The notes beneath the pieces are model-generated. The model was given only the letters and a program-made list of their open reading frames with translations, was not told where the DNA came from and made no database searches. Positions 1 through 8,274 of a stretch of 64,000 nucleotides of DNA are shown here, piece by piece (the first letter of the stretch is position 1; every line of letters begins with the position of its first letter). The position numbers and the translations under genes are program-made. This DNA is from Massilia aurea (GTDB taxonomy: Bacteria; Pseudomonadota; Gammaproteobacteria; Burkholderiales; Burkholderiaceae_D), in the NCBI RefSeq assembly GCF_024753205.1, contig NZ_JANUGZ010000001.1:310001-374000 (forward strand), in the 5' to 3' direction.

Positions 1-142
1 GCGCCAGTTCGTGCGAGCCGGCCTGTATGCCGTTGCGCAGCCCGCGCATCTGGTGCGAACGATACAGGTGCACGATCGCGTGCATCACCTCGAGCGCATC
101 TTCGCCGCTTTTTTGGTTGACTCTATCAACTTCTTTTTGCAT
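1..142 (-). CDS. MarR-like transcriptional regulator, N-terminal part (cut by window edge)
   Basis: Only the first 47 codons are inside the window; the rest lies left of base 1. The reading frame begins MQKEVDRVNQKSGEDALEVM and continues with a helix containing HAIVHLYRSHQMRGLRN, which resembles the first dimerisation helix of MarR-family repressors. It is divergent from the siderophore-interacting protein gene, 37 bases apart, so it probably controls that gene and itself. Two inverted repeats of the GTTGA/TCAAC type flank its start. There is no strong Shine-Dalgarno. The family call rests on a short fragment; a PadR-type regulator, known next to such reductases in enterobacteria, is the alternative. 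Confidence 0.55.
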   Translation of the reverse strand, partial: MQKEVDRVNQKSGEDALEVMHAIVHLYRSHQMRGLRNGIQAGSHELA

Positions 143-169
143 AATGGTGGACGTTATCAACTAATTGAT
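116..169. promoter_or_regulatory. Two inverted repeats in the regulator/SIP divergent region (candidate operators)
   Basis: GTTGA-CTCTA-TCAAC lies at 116-130, just inside the regulator's first codons. ATCAA-CTAA-TTGAT lies at 156-169, between the two divergent starts. The half-sites are related (GTTGAT/ATCAAC), as expected for a dimeric MarR-type regulator binding twice. The repeats are seen directly; the binding role is inferred. Confidence 0.4.
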
Positions 170-179
170 GGAGTGTAGC

Positions 180-908
180 ATGAGTGAAACCGACATCCCC
201 ACGATCGAGCGCGTGCGCCACGACCTGAAACTGCGCGAGGTCACCGTCGCGCGCATCAACCGCGTCAGCCCCGGCTTTGCCAGCATCACCTTCCAGGGCG
301 AGGCGCTGGCGGACTTCACGTCGCGGTCGTTCGACGACCACGTCAAGTTCATGTTCAACGACGCCAATGGCGAGCAGGTACGGCGCGATTACACGCCGCG
401 CCGGGTCGACACCGACGCCCGCGAGATCGACATCGAATTTGCGCTGCACGGCCATGGCGGTGCTGCCGAATGGGCGCGCAATGCAACTATCGGTCATAGC
501 GCGATCATCGGCGGGCCGCGCGGCTCGATGATCCTGCCGCTGGCGATGGACTGGCACCTCTTGATCGGCGACGACAGCGCGCTGCCGGCCGTGACGCGCA
601 GACTTGAAGAATTGCCGGCAGGCGAGCGCGTCGTCGCGGTACTGCTGGTGGATGCAGCGGACCGCCGCGCGTTTGTGACCCGAGCCGATGCCCACATCCA
701 CTGGGTCGACAGCGACGATGCGCTGTTGCAGGTGCTGAAGGATTTGCCGTTGCAGCCGGGCGCCGGGCTGGCCTGGGGTGGCGGCGAAGCGGCGCTGATG
801 GCACGTGTGCGCCAGGTGCTGGTCGAGACGGGCATGCCACGCCAGGCCGCCAAAGTATCGGCCTACTGGAAACGCGGCGTGGCCGACCATCACGAGCGCC
901 TGGACTGA
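180..908 (+). CDS. Siderophore-interacting protein, FAD-dependent ferric-siderophore reductase
   Basis: A 242-residue cytoplasmic flavoprotein of the SIP/ViuB family, which reduces ferric-siderophore complexes to release iron. The FAD-binding signature RRDYTPRR is at about residue 70, followed by the HGHGGAAEWA segment that contacts FAD and the end YWKRG typical of the family. The ATG at 180 is chosen over upstream starts at 165 and 168 because GGAG (170-173) sits six bases before it. It fits with the Fur-controlled siderophore receptor gene 4.4 kb downstream. Its tail faces the truncated RlmI-like gene with 12 bases between the stops. Confidence 0.88.
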   Translation: MSETDIPTIERVRHDLKLREVTVARINRVSPGFASITFQGEALADFTSRSFDDHVKFMFNDANGEQVRRDYTPRRVDTDAREIDIEFALHGHGGAAEWARNATIGHSAIIGGPRGSMILPLAMDWHLLIGDDSALPAVTRRLEELPAGERVVAVLLVDAADRRAFVTRADAHIHWVDSDDALLQVLKDLPLQPGAGLAWGGGEAALMARVRQVLVETGMPRQAAKVSAYWKRGVADHHERLD

Positions 909-920
909 CAGGGCAGCCGC

Positions 921-1556
921 TCAGCGCGGATAGGTGAACCCGGTGGCGATATCCATCGGCACCAGGCGTTTTCCATCGCGTACCATCAGGCGGTCGGGCG
1001 GCTCGTCGCCGGCCAGTGCACCCGGCGTATTCAACAGGCCTTCGCCCTGGCGCACGAGCGGATCGCTGCGTTCGTAGACGTTGCGGCAACCCGTGGCCTT
1101 GAGTAGCGCCTGCACGACCGGCACCTTCCACATGTCGACACCGGCAGCGTTGAACTGGCAGATCAGATAGCCCTCGGCGCCACCATACTGGTGCACCTGC
1201 AGACCTGGCAAGCCATCCTTCTCACCATCGATCAAGGCGATCAGCGCCTGCGGATCGGCAGTGCGCAGCGTGGCGGCGCGCTTGTCGATGGCCGCCTGCA
1301 CGCGGCGCTTGATCATTGCATGATCGACCGGCTCGTCTTCGCGCAACGACCACATGCGACCGACGATTTGCGACTTGGCGTTGTAGGCAGCGCGGCCGAT
1401 GAACTGGCGCGTCGACGTTTGCACGATGGCGGTGATACCCGGCTTGTTGCGTTCGTGGCCCTTGCCGTCGACTTTTTCGACGGCCGACAGGTAGATCCAC
1501 GGGTCGCCGGCGAGCAGGGCTTTTTCCTTGCCCTGCTTGATGGTGATGATGAGCAT
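921..1556 (-). CDS. C-terminally truncated RlmI-like protein (PUA domain without methyltransferase)
   Basis: The 211 residues match the N-terminal half of class I rRNA (cytosine-C5) methyltransferases of the RlmI family. The PUA start (LIITIKQGKEKALLAGDPWI) is followed by the bridging domain with GRAAYNAKSQIVGRMW, GEKDGLPGLQV and YERSDPLVRQGEGL. RlmI proteins are about 390-400 residues and continue with GxKTGYYLDQR and a SAM-binding Rossmann fold. Here the frame ends DIATGFTYPR then stop, exactly where the catalytic domain should begin, and the convergent SIP gene follows 12 bases later. It is either a remnant created by deletion or a stand-alone RNA-binding protein. It cannot methylate as it stands. 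Confidence 0.7.
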   Translation of the reverse strand: MLIITIKQGKEKALLAGDPWIYLSAVEKVDGKGHERNKPGITAIVQTSTRQFIGRAAYNAKSQIVGRMWSLREDEPVDHAMIKRRVQAAIDKRAATLRTADPQALIALIDGEKDGLPGLQVHQYGGAEGYLICQFNAAGVDMWKVPVVQALLKATGCRNVYERSDPLVRQGEGLLNTPGALAGDEPPDRLMVRDGKRLVPMDIATGFTYPR

Positions 1557-1626
1557 GTGTGACTTTCGTTTGCAGGACGGGGATGATACAGCAATCGCGC
1601 CCCCTCACTGCCCTTGAATAACGACC

Positions 1627-2577
1627 TCAGTCCACGGGCGTGGGCAGCGGCTCGCCGTTGAAGTGCGCCCGCAGATTGGCCACCGCCAGCGCGCCCATCG
1701 CGCGCCGCGCTTCGACCGTGAAGCTGCCCACGTGCGGCGTCAGCACGACATTGTCCAGCGCCAGCAGCGCCTGCGGCACCTGCGGTTCGTTCTCGAACAC
1801 GTCCAGGCCCGCGGCGCCCAGCCGGCCGTCCTGCAGCGCTGCAACCAGCGCCGCTTCGTCGACCACGGTGCCGCGCGCGATGTTGATCAGGGTGCCTTGC
1901 GGGCCCAGCGCCTCGATGATGGCGCGGTCGATCATGCCCTGCGTATCGGCGCCGCCTGGCATGCACAGCACGAGCATGTCGCTCTCCTGTGCCAGCGCGA
2001 GGAGCGTCGCACTGCGCTGCGCGGGCGCGGGACCGGGGCTGCGCTGGTAGTAGCGGATCTGCAGGCCGAAGCCCTGCAGGCGCGCGGCAACGGCCTGGCC
2101 GATGCGCCCGAAGCCGACGATGCCCGCGACCTTGCCCTTCAGTGCGCGCGCCTGCACGTGCCCCAGCGGCGCCTTGGCCAGCCAGTCGCCGGCGCGCACG
2201 TAGCGATCGAGCACCGGCAGACGACGCACCGTGGCGAGCAGCAGCAACACGGCGAAATCGGCCACGTCGTCGGTCAGCACGTCAGGCGTATTGGTCACGT
2301 GGATGCCCTTTTCGGCCAGCAGCGACAGCGGCACGGCATCGACGCCCACGCCGTGCACCGTCACGATTTCAAGCCGCGGCAGCTGCGCCACCAGCGCGGG
2401 CGTGACGCCGACCGTGCCGGTGGTAAGCACGCCGCGGATAGTGCCGGCGATCGCGTCGAACGCGGCGTCGCCCGATTGCGGGATCGCCTTCATGAAGTGA
2501 CAATCGAAGGCTTGCGCCACCTGTTCGCGCACGTCGTCCGACCAGACGCTGCCCAATACGAGAATGCTCGGTTTCAT
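1627..2577 (-). CDS. D-2-hydroxyacid dehydrogenase (glyoxylate/hydroxypyruvate reductase type)
   Basis: A 316-residue NAD(P)-dependent oxidoreductase of the D-isomer 2-hydroxyacid dehydrogenase family, interconverting 2-oxoacids and D-2-hydroxyacids in the cytoplasm. Visible features are the nucleotide-binding glycine motif VGFGRIG near residue 155, the catalytic arginine in NIARGTVVDE, the glutamate in FENEP and the histidine in LTPHVGS. The sequence pattern is closest to the glyoxylate/hydroxypyruvate reductase subgroup, but substrate cannot be fixed. It appears monocistronic, on the same strand as the truncated RlmI gene (about 70 bases away) and divergent from the DUF1624 gene. Confidence 0.85.
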   Translation of the reverse strand: MKPSILVLGSVWSDDVREQVAQAFDCHFMKAIPQSGDAAFDAIAGTIRGVLTTGTVGVTPALVAQLPRLEIVTVHGVGVDAVPLSLLAEKGIHVTNTPDVLTDDVADFAVLLLLATVRRLPVLDRYVRAGDWLAKAPLGHVQARALKGKVAGIVGFGRIGQAVAARLQGFGLQIRYYQRSPGPAPAQRSATLLALAQESDMLVLCMPGGADTQGMIDRAIIEALGPQGTLINIARGTVVDEAALVAALQDGRLGAAGLDVFENEPQVPQALLALDNVVLTPHVGSFTVEARRAMGALAVANLRAHFNGEPLPTPVD

Positions 2578-2655
2578 CGTTCAACACCCTGCCGTTTCGT
2601 CGTGGAAGATGGCCCGAGTATGCCAGAGGCGCGGCTTGCCGGGCGCGGCGCAGGG

Positions 2656-2661
2656 TAGAAT
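2656..2661 (+). promoter_or_regulatory. Candidate -10 element TAGAAT upstream of the DUF1624 gene
   Basis: TAGAAT matches the sigma-70 -10 consensus in five of six positions and lies 18 bases before the start codon. No convincing -35 is seen at 17 bases; TTGCCG at 2636 is only 14 bases away. Similar TAnAAT boxes precede several other genes in this window. Confidence 0.3.
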
Positions 2662-2679
2662 GCCGGGCTTTGCCACTGC

Positions 2680-3837
2680 ATGAACGCCGCCGTGCACAGC
2701 CCCCCAGTCACCCCGCCAAATCCGCGCATCGCCTCGATCGACGTCGTGCGCGGCCTCGTCATGCTGATCATGACGCTCGACCACGTCCGTGAAACCTTCT
2801 ACCTGCAGCACCAGGTCAGCGACCCGATGGATGTCGCGGGCACCGACCCGGCTCTGTTCTTTTCGCGCCTGGCCGCGCACTTCTGCGCGCCGATGTTCGT
2901 GTTCCTGACCGGCCTGTCGGCCTGGCTGTACGCCAATCCGGCGAGCGGCACGAGGAGCGCCACGGGTTTTCTGGCCAAACGCGGCGCCTTCTTGATTCTG
3001 CTCGAAATCGTCGTCATCAACTTCGCCTGGACTGGCACCTTCACGCCGCACACCGTGTATCTGCAGGTGATGTGGGCGATCGGCCTGTCGATGCTGGCGC
3101 TGGCCCTGCTGCACCGCCTGCCGCTGCTACTGCTGGCGGCCATCGGCGCGGCGATCGTGGCCGGCCACAATGCACTGGCTGGCGTGGCGTTCGCGCCGGA
3201 TACATGGGCCACCAGTGCCTGGACGATTCTCGAACAGCGCGGCAACCTGATGTACGACCCGGTGCGGGTGCGCATCAGCTATCCGCTGCTGGCGTGGATC
3301 GGCGTGATCCTGCTCGGTTACGCCTGCGGCCCGCTGTATGCGCGTAGCATGCCCGCCGTACAGCGCCGGCGCTGGCTGATGGTGGCCGGCGTGACCAGCC
3401 TGCTGCTGCTCGCGCTGCTGCGCACTTGGAACGTGTATGGCGAGCCGCTGCCGTGGGCGCCGCACGAGACGCTACTGCGCAGCGCGATGTCGTGGCTGAA
3501 TTTCACGAAGTACCCGCCATCGCTGGACTTCCTGCTGCTTACGCTCGGCGTGGGCGTGCTGGTGCTGGCCTGGATCGAGCGCATCGACGCTGGCTGGGTA
3601 CGGGTTGCGGCCGTGTTCGGCGGCGCGCCGCTGTTCTTCTATATCGCGCACCTGTATCTGTTGCTGGTGGCGCAGCGCGTGGCCGCGGCCGTGCTGGACG
3701 TGCCGCGCGTCGATGTCGACCACGTCTGGCAGGTATGGCTCTGCTCGGTCCTGCTGGCGCTGCTGCTGTACTGGCCAACGCAGCGTTTTGGCCGCTACAA
3801 GCGCGAGAGCGGCAAGGCCTGGGTCAAGTACCTGTAA
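2680..3837 (+). CDS. DUF1624 / heparan-alpha-glucosaminide N-acetyltransferase-like membrane protein
   Basis: A 385-residue integral membrane protein with about ten hydrophobic helices. The N-terminal block RIASIDVVRGLVMLIMTLDH is the hallmark of DUF1624 and the related YeiB and acyltransferase-3 superfamily, where the DVVRG arginine and the DH histidine are conserved. Members are related to the lysosomal transmembrane acetyltransferase HGSNAT and are presumed to move acetyl groups across the membrane to sugars. The acceptor is unknown. The ATG used lies 20 bases before the conserved block begins; an isolated gene with no operon partner. Confidence 0.75.
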   Translation: MNAAVHSPPVTPPNPRIASIDVVRGLVMLIMTLDHVRETFYLQHQVSDPMDVAGTDPALFFSRLAAHFCAPMFVFLTGLSAWLYANPASGTRSATGFLAKRGAFLILLEIVVINFAWTGTFTPHTVYLQVMWAIGLSMLALALLHRLPLLLLAAIGAAIVAGHNALAGVAFAPDTWATSAWTILEQRGNLMYDPVRVRISYPLLAWIGVILLGYACGPLYARSMPAVQRRRWLMVAGVTSLLLLALLRTWNVYGEPLPWAPHETLLRSAMSWLNFTKYPPSLDFLLLTLGVGVLVLAWIERIDAGWVRVAAVFGGAPLFFYIAHLYLLLVAQRVAAAVLDVPRVDVDHVWQVWLCSVLLALLLYWPTQRFGRYKRESGKAWVKYL

Positions 3838-3984
3838 GGCTTGCGCCGCAATGTCGGCATGGCCATTGCCGTCGCGGCACGGGTGGTAGCGAGCGCAAAC
3901 CCCATGGCGATTCCTGAACGCCCCGATTGGCGCAGATCGCCAGAGCAGGTACAGTGCCATGGTCGCCACTTCGATGGGATTGCC

Positions 3985-5079
3985 ATGTACGCCAGTAACT
4001 GGACTACCCTGGGGCCGCAGCAGGTACAAGCCCTCAGAAATATGGACCGCAGCCGCCAGGAACGCGGCCGGCAACTCGAGCAGGCCGGTCACGGTCCGCA
4101 GGAAACGCCGTTCACGGTCATCCTGGCCGAGACGGGCCTGCAACTGCGCCGCTACGAGCCCGCCGCCGCGGGCGGGCCGGCGGTGCTGCTGGTGCCGGCG
4201 CCGATCAAGCGCGCCTATATCTGGGACCTGGCGCCCGCCATCAGCGTGGTGCAGCGCTGGCAGGAGCGCGGCTACCGTGTCTATCTGGCCGAGTGGCTGC
4301 CGATGCCCGACGGCGACCCGGCCGTCGGCCTGGCCGACTATGGCGACCGCATGCTGTCGAGCTGCCAGCGCGCCATCCAGGCCGATAGCGGCGAAGCCAA
4401 TCTGACGGTAGTGGGCCACTCGCTCGGCGGCATCCTCGCCGCGATCTACAGCGCCATGCATCCCGAGCACGTGACGGCCACCGTGCTGCTCGAATCGCCG
4501 CTGCGCTTCGGGCACGGCGCCTCGTGCTTCGCGCCACTGGTCAAGGCCACGCCCGATGCGCGCCAGATTGCCGACACCTTCCGTCACGTGCCGGGCGCCT
4601 TCCTCAACCTGATGAGCGCGATGGCCGAGCCGCAGGCCTTCGGCTGGGAACGCGCAACCGACCGCTGGCTGTCGCTGTTCGACCCAAAAGCGCTGGCCAC
4701 GCACATGCAGGTCGAGCGCTGGAGCCATGACGAATTCCCCCTGCCCGGCAAGCTGTTCGTCGACATCGTCGAGTCGCTGTACCGCAACGACGACTTCATG
4801 GGCGGCCGGCTTGTTATTAACGGCCGCACCATTGGCCCGGCCGACCTGCGCGCGCCATCGATCAGCGTCGTCGATTTTCGCAGCAAGGTGATTCCGCCGG
4901 CCGCCATGGTGCCATTCCACGAGGCGACCTCGAGCGCGCGCAAGCAAGTGCTGCAATACCATGGCGACATCGGCGTGAATCTGCAGCACGTCGGCGTTCT
5001 CGCCGGGCGCAACGCGCATGCGACGCTGTGGCCCACCATCTTTGACTGGCTCGGCACGCCCTCAGCGTCAGGCGCCTGA
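3985..5079 (+). CDS. PhaC-like alpha/beta hydrolase with serine nucleophile
   Basis: A 364-residue protein with the fold and spacing of polyhydroxyalkanoate synthases: the triad candidates are S146 in VVGHSLGG, D297 in SVVDFRSKV and H335 in NLQHVGVLAG. Polymerising PhaC enzymes use cysteine in this box (G-x-C-x-G); here it is serine, so hydrolysis or transacylation is more likely than polymer synthesis. The phrases YIWDLAP and HVTATVLLESPL are PhaC-like, but the protein is much shorter than class I PhaC (about 590). No phasin, phaA or phaB is adjacent. The frame is open from 3841; ATG 3985 was chosen because the family similarity starts there and GGGA precedes it. Confidence 0.6.
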   Translation: MYASNWTTLGPQQVQALRNMDRSRQERGRQLEQAGHGPQETPFTVILAETGLQLRRYEPAAAGGPAVLLVPAPIKRAYIWDLAPAISVVQRWQERGYRVYLAEWLPMPDGDPAVGLADYGDRMLSSCQRAIQADSGEANLTVVGHSLGGILAAIYSAMHPEHVTATVLLESPLRFGHGASCFAPLVKATPDARQIADTFRHVPGAFLNLMSAMAEPQAFGWERATDRWLSLFDPKALATHMQVERWSHDEFPLPGKLFVDIVESLYRNDDFMGGRLVINGRTIGPADLRAPSISVVDFRSKVIPPAAMVPFHEATSSARKQVLQYHGDIGVNLQHVGVLAGRNAHATLWPTIFDWLGTPSASGA

Positions 5080-5082
5080 TCC

Positions 5083-5114
5083 GCGGGCCGCGGCGCGCTC
5101 TGCGCCGCGGCCGC
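5083..5114 (+). terminator. GC-rich hairpin directly after the PhaC-like gene
   Basis: A 13-base-pair stem (GCGG-CCGCGGCGC with one bulged G at 5087) around a five-base loop begins three bases after the stop codon. The following TTCCTGTCT is only partly T-rich, so termination strength is uncertain. Confidence 0.5.
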
Positions 5115-5221
5115 TTCCTGTCTACCTCCACGAATATCGCTGGCACCTGTTCCAGTGACGCCATCGGTCATCCCTCGAGCTGCCGCCCACCTGGCCTGCC
5201 TATCCGTTGTTCAATAACAAG

Positions 5222-5251
5222 TTGACACCCTTAGATGAGAATGGTTATCAT
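5222..5251 (+). promoter_or_regulatory. Sigma-70 promoter with embedded Fur box for the siderophore receptor
   Basis: The -35 TTGACA (5222-5227) is perfect and the -10 TATCAT (5246-5251) matches five of six, 18 bases apart. TGAGAATGGTTATCA (5236-5250) matches the 7-1-7 Fur consensus TGATAATnATTATCA at all but two positions and overlaps spacer and -10. Fe(II)-Fur would therefore block polymerase directly. The receptor gene starts 95 bases downstream. Confidence 0.85.
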
Positions 5252-5345
5252 TCCGGGCAATCGGTCATGTGGCCATGGCTGGCGCAGATCATCCGGATCC
5301 CGGGTAGTCGCCTTACGTACCAATCACGAACAACAGGAAAAAACG

Positions 5346-7541
5346 ATGCATAAGCTGGTCTGCCCTAGTGGGCGTCTTCACGTGAAAACACTGACACTGT
5401 GCGTGAGCCTCGCGCTCCCGTTCGTTGCCCAGGCCCAGTCCACCGACGCGGGCACCACGTCGATGCCGCAAGTGCAGGTGCAAGCCCAGAAGTTGGGCGA
5501 CGCTGTCGGCTCGTACACCATCGGCCGCACCCGCACCGCCACGCCACTGGACATGTCGCTGCGCGACACGCCGCAATCGGTGTCCGTCATCACCCAACAG
5601 CGCATCGAAGATCAGGGCCTGCTCACCATCACCGACGTCGCCAACAACGTCACCGGCGTCTCGGTCAACCAGTACGAAACCCACCGCGCCAGCTTCACCG
5701 CGCGTGGCTTCGAAGTGACCAATCTGCAGATCGACAATATCCCGACCACCTGGGATGCCGCCTGGAGCGCCGGCGAAGTGCTGGGCAGCCTGGCCCTGTA
5801 CGACCGCGTCGAAGTCGTGCGCGGCGCCACCGGCCTGATGACCGGCGCCGGCACGCCATCGGCCGCGCTGAACCTGGTGCGCAAGCGCGCCTTCAGCAAG
5901 AAGCTGGACGGCACGATCGAGGCCACCGTCGGCCGCTGGGACAAGCGCCGCATCATGGCCGATGTCTCGACGCCGCTGAACGCATCAGGCAGCATCCGTG
6001 GCCGCGCCGTGGCCGAGTACAGCGCCGGCGACAGCTGGGTGCAGTATCTGGAAAACAAGGATCGCACCATCTACGCCACCGTCGAAGCCGACATCGGCCG
6101 TGACGGTACCTTCTCGACCGGCTTCTCGCGCCAGAAAATGAGCCCGCGCGGCTCGATGTGGGGTGGCCTGCCGTACCGCTACAGCGACGGCTCGATCATC
6201 GACTGGGACCGCTCAAAAACCACCGCCGCCCCATGGGCCGGCTACGAAAACCAGTACGACAACTTCTTCGCCGACTACGAGCACCGCTTCGCCAACGGCT
6301 GGAAGCTGCGCCTGACCTACACCGACGCCACCCGCGACGGCGACTCGCACCTGCTGTATCTGTCGGGCGTGCCGGATCGCGTGACGGGTTCGGGCCTGAA
6401 CGCCTTCACGGGTTCATACGTGATCCAGACCAAGCAGAAGGATTTCGGCGTGCACACGAGCGGCAAGTTCACGCTGGGCGAGCGTCAGCACGAAGCTGCC
6501 TTCGGCTACCTGCATGCAAAAACCGATTTCAATTCGAACAACCGGCTTGCCAACTACGATAACGCCAGCCAGGTGGTGAGCGACATCAACAACTGGAACC
6601 CGGCTTCGTATCCGACGCCGACCTTCGGCCCGCAAGCGTTCTATGAAGGCAGCGAAACCACCCAGCAAGGCCTGTACGGCATGGCGCGCTTCACATTGAC
6701 CGACCGCCTGAAAGCCGTCGTCGGCGCACGCGTGACCAAGTATGAAAAAGAAGGCTTTGGCGCTGCGCCTTACTTGCTCAAGTACGACAACGAGATCACG
6801 CCTTATGCCGGCCTCGTGTTCGACCTCAACGACACCTACTCGCTGTACGCCAGCCACACCAGCATCTTCGAGCCGCAGAACCTGAAGGACTTCGCGGGCA
6901 ATATGCTCGACCCGATCGAGGGCAAGGCCAACGAAGCCGGCATCAAGGGCGAATTCTTCGACCGCCGCGTGAACGCCTCGCTGGCGGTGTTCCACTTGAA
7001 GCAGGACAACCTGGGCCAGGCCGCGGGCCGCATCGACCGCGATGGTGCGGCCGGGCCGCTACTTGAAGAGAGCTACTACCGCGCCGCCCAAGGCGCCACC
7101 AGCAAGGGGATCGAGCTGGACGTGTCGGGCGAGATCGTCTCGGGCCTGAACGCCAGCGTCGGCTATGCGATTTTCCGCGCCAAGGATGCGACCGGTGTCG
7201 ACTTCAACTCGATCTACCCACGCAAGACGCTGCGTGCGTTTGCCAGCTACCGCCTGCCGGGCCAGTGGAACAAGCTGACCGTCGGCGGCGGCGTGAACTG
7301 GGAAGGCAGCACCTACACGGTCGACGGTACCGTCGCCCCTGGGATTGACGGCCGCATGGAGCAGGCATCGTACGCGCTGGTCAACCTGATGGCGCGCTAC
7401 GAGTTCAACAAGCAGTTGTCGGCCCAGCTCAACGTCAACAATGCGACCGACAAGAAAACGTTCGCCATGTTCGCCGCCTACAACCAGTTCACGTACGGCG
7501 CACCGCGCAATACATCGCTGACGCTGCGCTACCGCTTCTGA
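5346..7541 (+). CDS. TonB-dependent ferric-siderophore receptor
   Basis: A 731-residue outer-membrane gated barrel that imports an iron-siderophore complex using TonB/ExbBD energy. A signal peptide ends near AQAQ at about residue 27. A TonB-box-like stretch MPQVQVQAQ follows, then the plug (TPQSVSVITQQRIEDQG; VEVVRGATGLMTGAGTPSA) and a long 22-strand barrel ending LRYRF with terminal Phe. There is no N-terminal STN signalling domain and no adjacent FecI/FecR pair, so it is not a transducer. ATG 5346 is preferred over the frame's start at 5235 because AGGA lies upstream and the signal peptide begins here. Controlled by the Fur box at 5236. The siderophore, probably hydroxamate-like by family, is not determinable; no siderophore synthesis genes are present. 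Confidence 0.93.
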   Translation: MHKLVCPSGRLHVKTLTLCVSLALPFVAQAQSTDAGTTSMPQVQVQAQKLGDAVGSYTIGRTRTATPLDMSLRDTPQSVSVITQQRIEDQGLLTITDVANNVTGVSVNQYETHRASFTARGFEVTNLQIDNIPTTWDAAWSAGEVLGSLALYDRVEVVRGATGLMTGAGTPSAALNLVRKRAFSKKLDGTIEATVGRWDKRRIMADVSTPLNASGSIRGRAVAEYSAGDSWVQYLENKDRTIYATVEADIGRDGTFSTGFSRQKMSPRGSMWGGLPYRYSDGSIIDWDRSKTTAAPWAGYENQYDNFFADYEHRFANGWKLRLTYTDATRDGDSHLLYLSGVPDRVTGSGLNAFTGSYVIQTKQKDFGVHTSGKFTLGERQHEAAFGYLHAKTDFNSNNRLANYDNASQVVSDINNWNPASYPTPTFGPQAFYEGSETTQQGLYGMARFTLTDRLKAVVGARVTKYEKEGFGAAPYLLKYDNEITPYAGLVFDLNDTYSLYASHTSIFEPQNLKDFAGNMLDPIEGKANEAGIKGEFFDRRVNASLAVFHLKQDNLGQAAGRIDRDGAAGPLLEESYYRAAQGATSKGIELDVSGEIVSGLNASVGYAIFRAKDATGVDFNSIYPRKTLRAFASYRLPGQWNKLTVGGGVNWEGSTYTVDGTVAPGIDGRMEQASYALVNLMARYEFNKQLSAQLNVNNATDKKTFAMFAAYNQFTYGAPRNTSLTLRYRF

Positions 7542-7562
7542 TGGGGTGACGCGGTCATGAAT

Positions 7563-7596
7563 AAAAGGGGTGCTGCAGCAATGCAGCACGCCTTTT
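7563..7596. terminator. Bidirectional Rho-independent terminator between receptor and lipoprotein genes
   Basis: AAAAGG-G-GTGCTGCA, loop GCAA, TGCAGCAC-G-CCTTTT: a 14-pair stem with one G/G mismatch. A-tract on the left and T-tract on the right let it terminate on both strands, which suits two convergent genes. Confidence 0.9.
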
Positions 7597-7612
7597 CTAT
7601 GGCGACGGCCAG

Positions 7613-8155
7613 TCAGCGCGTCGCCACGGCCCCGACCGCATTGAGCCAGGCGCAATGTTCCGAGGCGGCGTATCCTTTCAGGAAAGCACGGCGCGCCGAG
7701 CCTGCCGCGATGCAGGCCGAAACGTGCTTCGAATGGCGTTCGGCCCCGCTCAACTTGCGCACCCACCCGCGAAACGGGATCAGCCCCTCGGTCGTGCGCT
7801 GCAGCGCGCCCACCGCCTGGTCCTGCACCAGCGACGAAGCGCGGCGCGCGAGGGAAGGATCGACAGACGACACCGGCGCGTCGAGGTCGGCGCCAAGCAC
7901 CTCATCGAGCTCGCGGATTTCCAGCGAAATCGCCACGCAGTTCTGGCTGGCCGGCACCTGGTACGGGTGCTCCCGGGCGGTCAGCAGAACGGCTGGAATA
8001 TCTTCTTGCGCGACGTTCAGATCGGTCAGTGGCACGGTCGCCGCCGTCCCAATCCGGGTCGCGGTCGACGACGCGCAACCGGCCAGCACGATCAACAAGA
8101 CCGGCGTGGCAGTGGCGGCAAACTTGCAGTGGAAGCACCTACGATGCGCGGTCAT
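7613..8155 (-). CDS. Predicted lipoprotein of unknown function
   Basis: A 180-residue protein whose N-terminus (TAHRRCFHCKFAATATPV then LLIVLAGC) is a signal peptide with lipobox LAGC, so it should be lipidated and exported. The mature part is not recognised; it has conserved-looking cysteines in SQNCVAISLEI, HVSACIAAG and SEHCAWLN that could form disulfides. ATG 8155 is used; an in-frame TTG at 8188 would put a longer polar stretch before the signal peptide and is less likely. It is convergent with the receptor gene and shares its terminator. No operon partner. Confidence 0.6.
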   Translation of the reverse strand: MTAHRRCFHCKFAATATPVLLIVLAGCASSTATRIGTAATVPLTDLNVAQEDIPAVLLTAREHPYQVPASQNCVAISLEIRELDEVLGADLDAPVSSVDPSLARRASSLVQDQAVGALQRTTEGLIPFRGWVRKLSGAERHSKHVSACIAAGSARRAFLKGYAASEHCAWLNAVGAVATR

Positions 8156-8274
8156 GGCTGGACTATTTCTGAGAGGAAAGGAATTCAACTCTACCGAGTA
8201 CAGCGCAGCCCGCCAGCACGCACATCAATCGTGCGCAGTAAAATGAACGACAATTGTCAAATCAGGAGTCACAC

